A stretch of 64,000 nucleotides of DNA from Clostridiales bacterium (lineage in GTDB: Bacteria > Bacillota > Clostridia > Saccharofermentanales > Saccharofermentanaceae). The notes under the pieces were generated by a model, which ran no database searches, was not told the DNA's origin, and saw nothing but the letters and a program-made list of their open reading frames with translations. The DNA lies in contig JAFRST010000027.1 in the NCBI GenBank assembly GCA_017427465.1, forward strand, positions 124,001-188,000, given 5' to 3'. Positions 62,952 through 64,000 of this stretch are shown in pieces (positions within the stretch are counted from its first letter, which is position 1; each line of letters opens with the position of its first letter). A program made the translations under genes and the position numbers.

Positions 62952-63841
62952 AGATCGTAAATTTAAGAACCAGAGATGCCGGTGTCACGTTAAGATACCG
63001 CTGCGACGGCCTTTCGCTCGCTATAGGCGACGCGGTAATGATAGATGCCGAGACATGTGAAGAGATAGCTTTTGTAGCGCAGGAACCTTACGTCGAAGAG
63101 ACAGATGAGGAGATCCCGTTTGTAAAACGCATGGCATCCGATAAGGAACTTGAGAAGTATTATGATATCTGCGCCAAGGAAAAGGACGCATTCTTCAAGT
63201 GCAAAGAGCTCATCGCAGCGCGCGGCATCGAGATGAATCTCGTTGACTGCGAGTATTCTTTTGACGGCAAGAAACTGACATTCTATTTCACCGCAGACGG
63301 CAGAGTAGACTTCAGAGAGCTCGTTAAGGATCTGGCTTATACGTTCCGTACGAGGATCGAGCTCCGTCAGATCGGTTCCAGAGACCAGGCTAAGCTTGTC
63401 GGCGGTATCGGTATGTGCGGAAGAGAGCTTTGCTGCTGCTCATTCCTCAATCACTTCGCTCCTGTTAACCTCAAGCTCGCAAGAGCCCAGGGCTTATCTC
63501 TTAACCCGGGCAAGCTCAACGGTGCATGCGGAAGGCTTATGTGCTGCCTCCAGTTCGAGAAAGAGGCTTATGAAGACGCTCACAGAAGACTCCCTGACGT
63601 AGGCGCGCGTGTAAGAACTCCCGTAGGAGTAGGCGTTGTTACGGATGTTAACTACATTGAAGAGACGCTCAGCATCAAGTTCGTTACCGAGAGCGACACT
63701 GAGCTCGAGAAGTTCTCCTGGTCAGATATAGAAGATCTGAACCACGATATGGTCAAGCGCAATTCCGGAAACGGCAAGGGCGGCAATAAGAATGATGATT
63801 CTCTCGCTGATTCCGGCTTCGAAGACGACGAAGAAGATTAA
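62948..63841 (+). CDS. ricT: PSP1/RicT family protein (YaaT)
   Basis: 297 residues. Part of the RicA-RicF-RicT (Y-complex) family that affects RNA maturation, competence, sporulation and biofilm in Bacillus. Cys-rich core GMCGRELCCCSFL and NGACGRLMCCLQFE, which bind an iron-sulfur cluster in the Bacillus complex. The C-terminus is acidic. The tmk-holB-ricT order is typical for Firmicutes. A terminator follows. Confidence 0.93.
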   Translation: MKIVNLRTRDAGVTLRYRCDGLSLAIGDAVMIDAETCEEIAFVAQEPYVEETDEEIPFVKRMASDKELEKYYDICAKEKDAFFKCKELIAARGIEMNLVDCEYSFDGKKLTFYFTADGRVDFRELVKDLAYTFRTRIELRQIGSRDQAKLVGGIGMCGRELCCCSFLNHFAPVNLKLARAQGLSLNPGKLNGACGRLMCCLQFEKEAYEDAHRRLPDVGARVRTPVGVGVVTDVNYIEETLSIKFVTESDTELEKFSWSDIEDLNHDMVKRNSGNGKGGNKNDDSLADSGFEDDEED

Positions 63842-63898
63842 TATCCCGGCGGAAGTGTTTTCGACCGTTGTCGATTTTTAAGGACAAAAAATAAGGCT

Positions 63899-63930
63899 AA
63901 AAGGGTGTTTTGCAAAAAACACCCTTTTTA
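63899..63930 (+). terminator. Terminator of tmk-holB-ricT
   Basis: AAAAGGGTGTTTT / AAAACACCCTTTT, a perfect 13-bp stem with loop GCAA and a T-tail. Confidence 0.92.
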
Positions 63931-63995
63931 TTACTTGTGGAAATCTGCGTTTTATGAAATAATCAAGCCACTATTCGAATAGGAGGATAATTTTT

Positions 63996-64000
63996 ATGGC
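63996..64000 (+). CDS. Start of the next gene (truncated by window edge)
   Basis: ATG at 63996 with AGGAGG 9 nt upstream; TTGTGG-N17-AATAAT at 63935-63963 may be its promoter. Only five bases of the gene are in the window, so the product cannot be told. Confidence 0.5.

Overview
The window looks like chromosome of a Clostridia-type firmicute of moderate GC content. The signs are the dnaE-pfkA order, SepF next to a YggS-type PLP protein, an HrcA/CIRCE-controlled heat-shock operon, RicT(YaaT)-holB-tmk, Gram-positive Shine-Dalgarno sites and many TTG/GTG starts. No species can be named from the sequence alone. Most of the 64 kb is core housekeeping DNA on the + strand, with a minus-strand accessory block at about 22.5-31 kb and a smaller one at 48-51 kb. 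There is no rRNA, CRISPR array, IS element or prophage.

Layout. 0-16 kb: the 3' part of dnaE, a sirtuin, a membrane-anchored Ntn-hydrolase-like protein, pfkA, mutS2, a CPBP protease, a MarR-ACP-lipid kinase group, a PLP lyase, and an HlyD-like/YggS/SepF envelope-division group. 16-24.5 kb: a PhoU-like DUF47 protein, then a signalling cluster of three GGDEF proteins. One of these is a cytoplasmic GH16-CBM-LacI-sensor-GGDEF fusion whose GH16 nucleophile position is Gln. A PAP2 phosphatase is interleaved. 24.5-31 kb: MATE exporter, LarA-type racemase, glutamine synthetase, an AT-rich nuclease-like gene bracketed by direct repeats, and a HAD phosphatase. 31-39.6 kb: a lipoprotein serine hydrolase, then hrcA-grpE-clpP-dnaK-dnaJ-prmA. 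39.8-48 kb: hisS-aspS-lepB-lepA, then GNAT, PlsC-like and NUDIX genes. 48-55 kb: zinc-ribbon membrane protein, two Lgt-family proteins, small membrane proteins, tRNA-Leu(UAG), an M15 peptidase and a DeoR regulator. 55-64 kb: a degenerate sialate-O-acetylesterase-like protein with an AraC regulator, a folate operon (folE-folP-folBK), and tmk-holB-ricT.

Three observations stand out. (1) The GH16/LacI/GGDEF fusion lacks a signal peptide and the GH16 nucleophile, which suggests a glycan sensor wired to c-di-GMP synthesis; a second protein at 55.1-57.4 kb is also a cytoplasmic carbohydrate-esterase fold with lost catalytic residues. (2) A family of three intergenic hairpins shares a conserved core containing a GCG-N-AGC mini-hairpin, but each copy has different outer arms that still base-pair. 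Each sits in the same orientation at the 3' end of a gene, and the arms contain inverted copies of that gene's end, including the CCA end of tRNA-Leu. (3) Several genes have a well-formed -10 box only 6-8 nt before the ATG and no Shine-Dalgarno, which suggests leaderless mRNAs.
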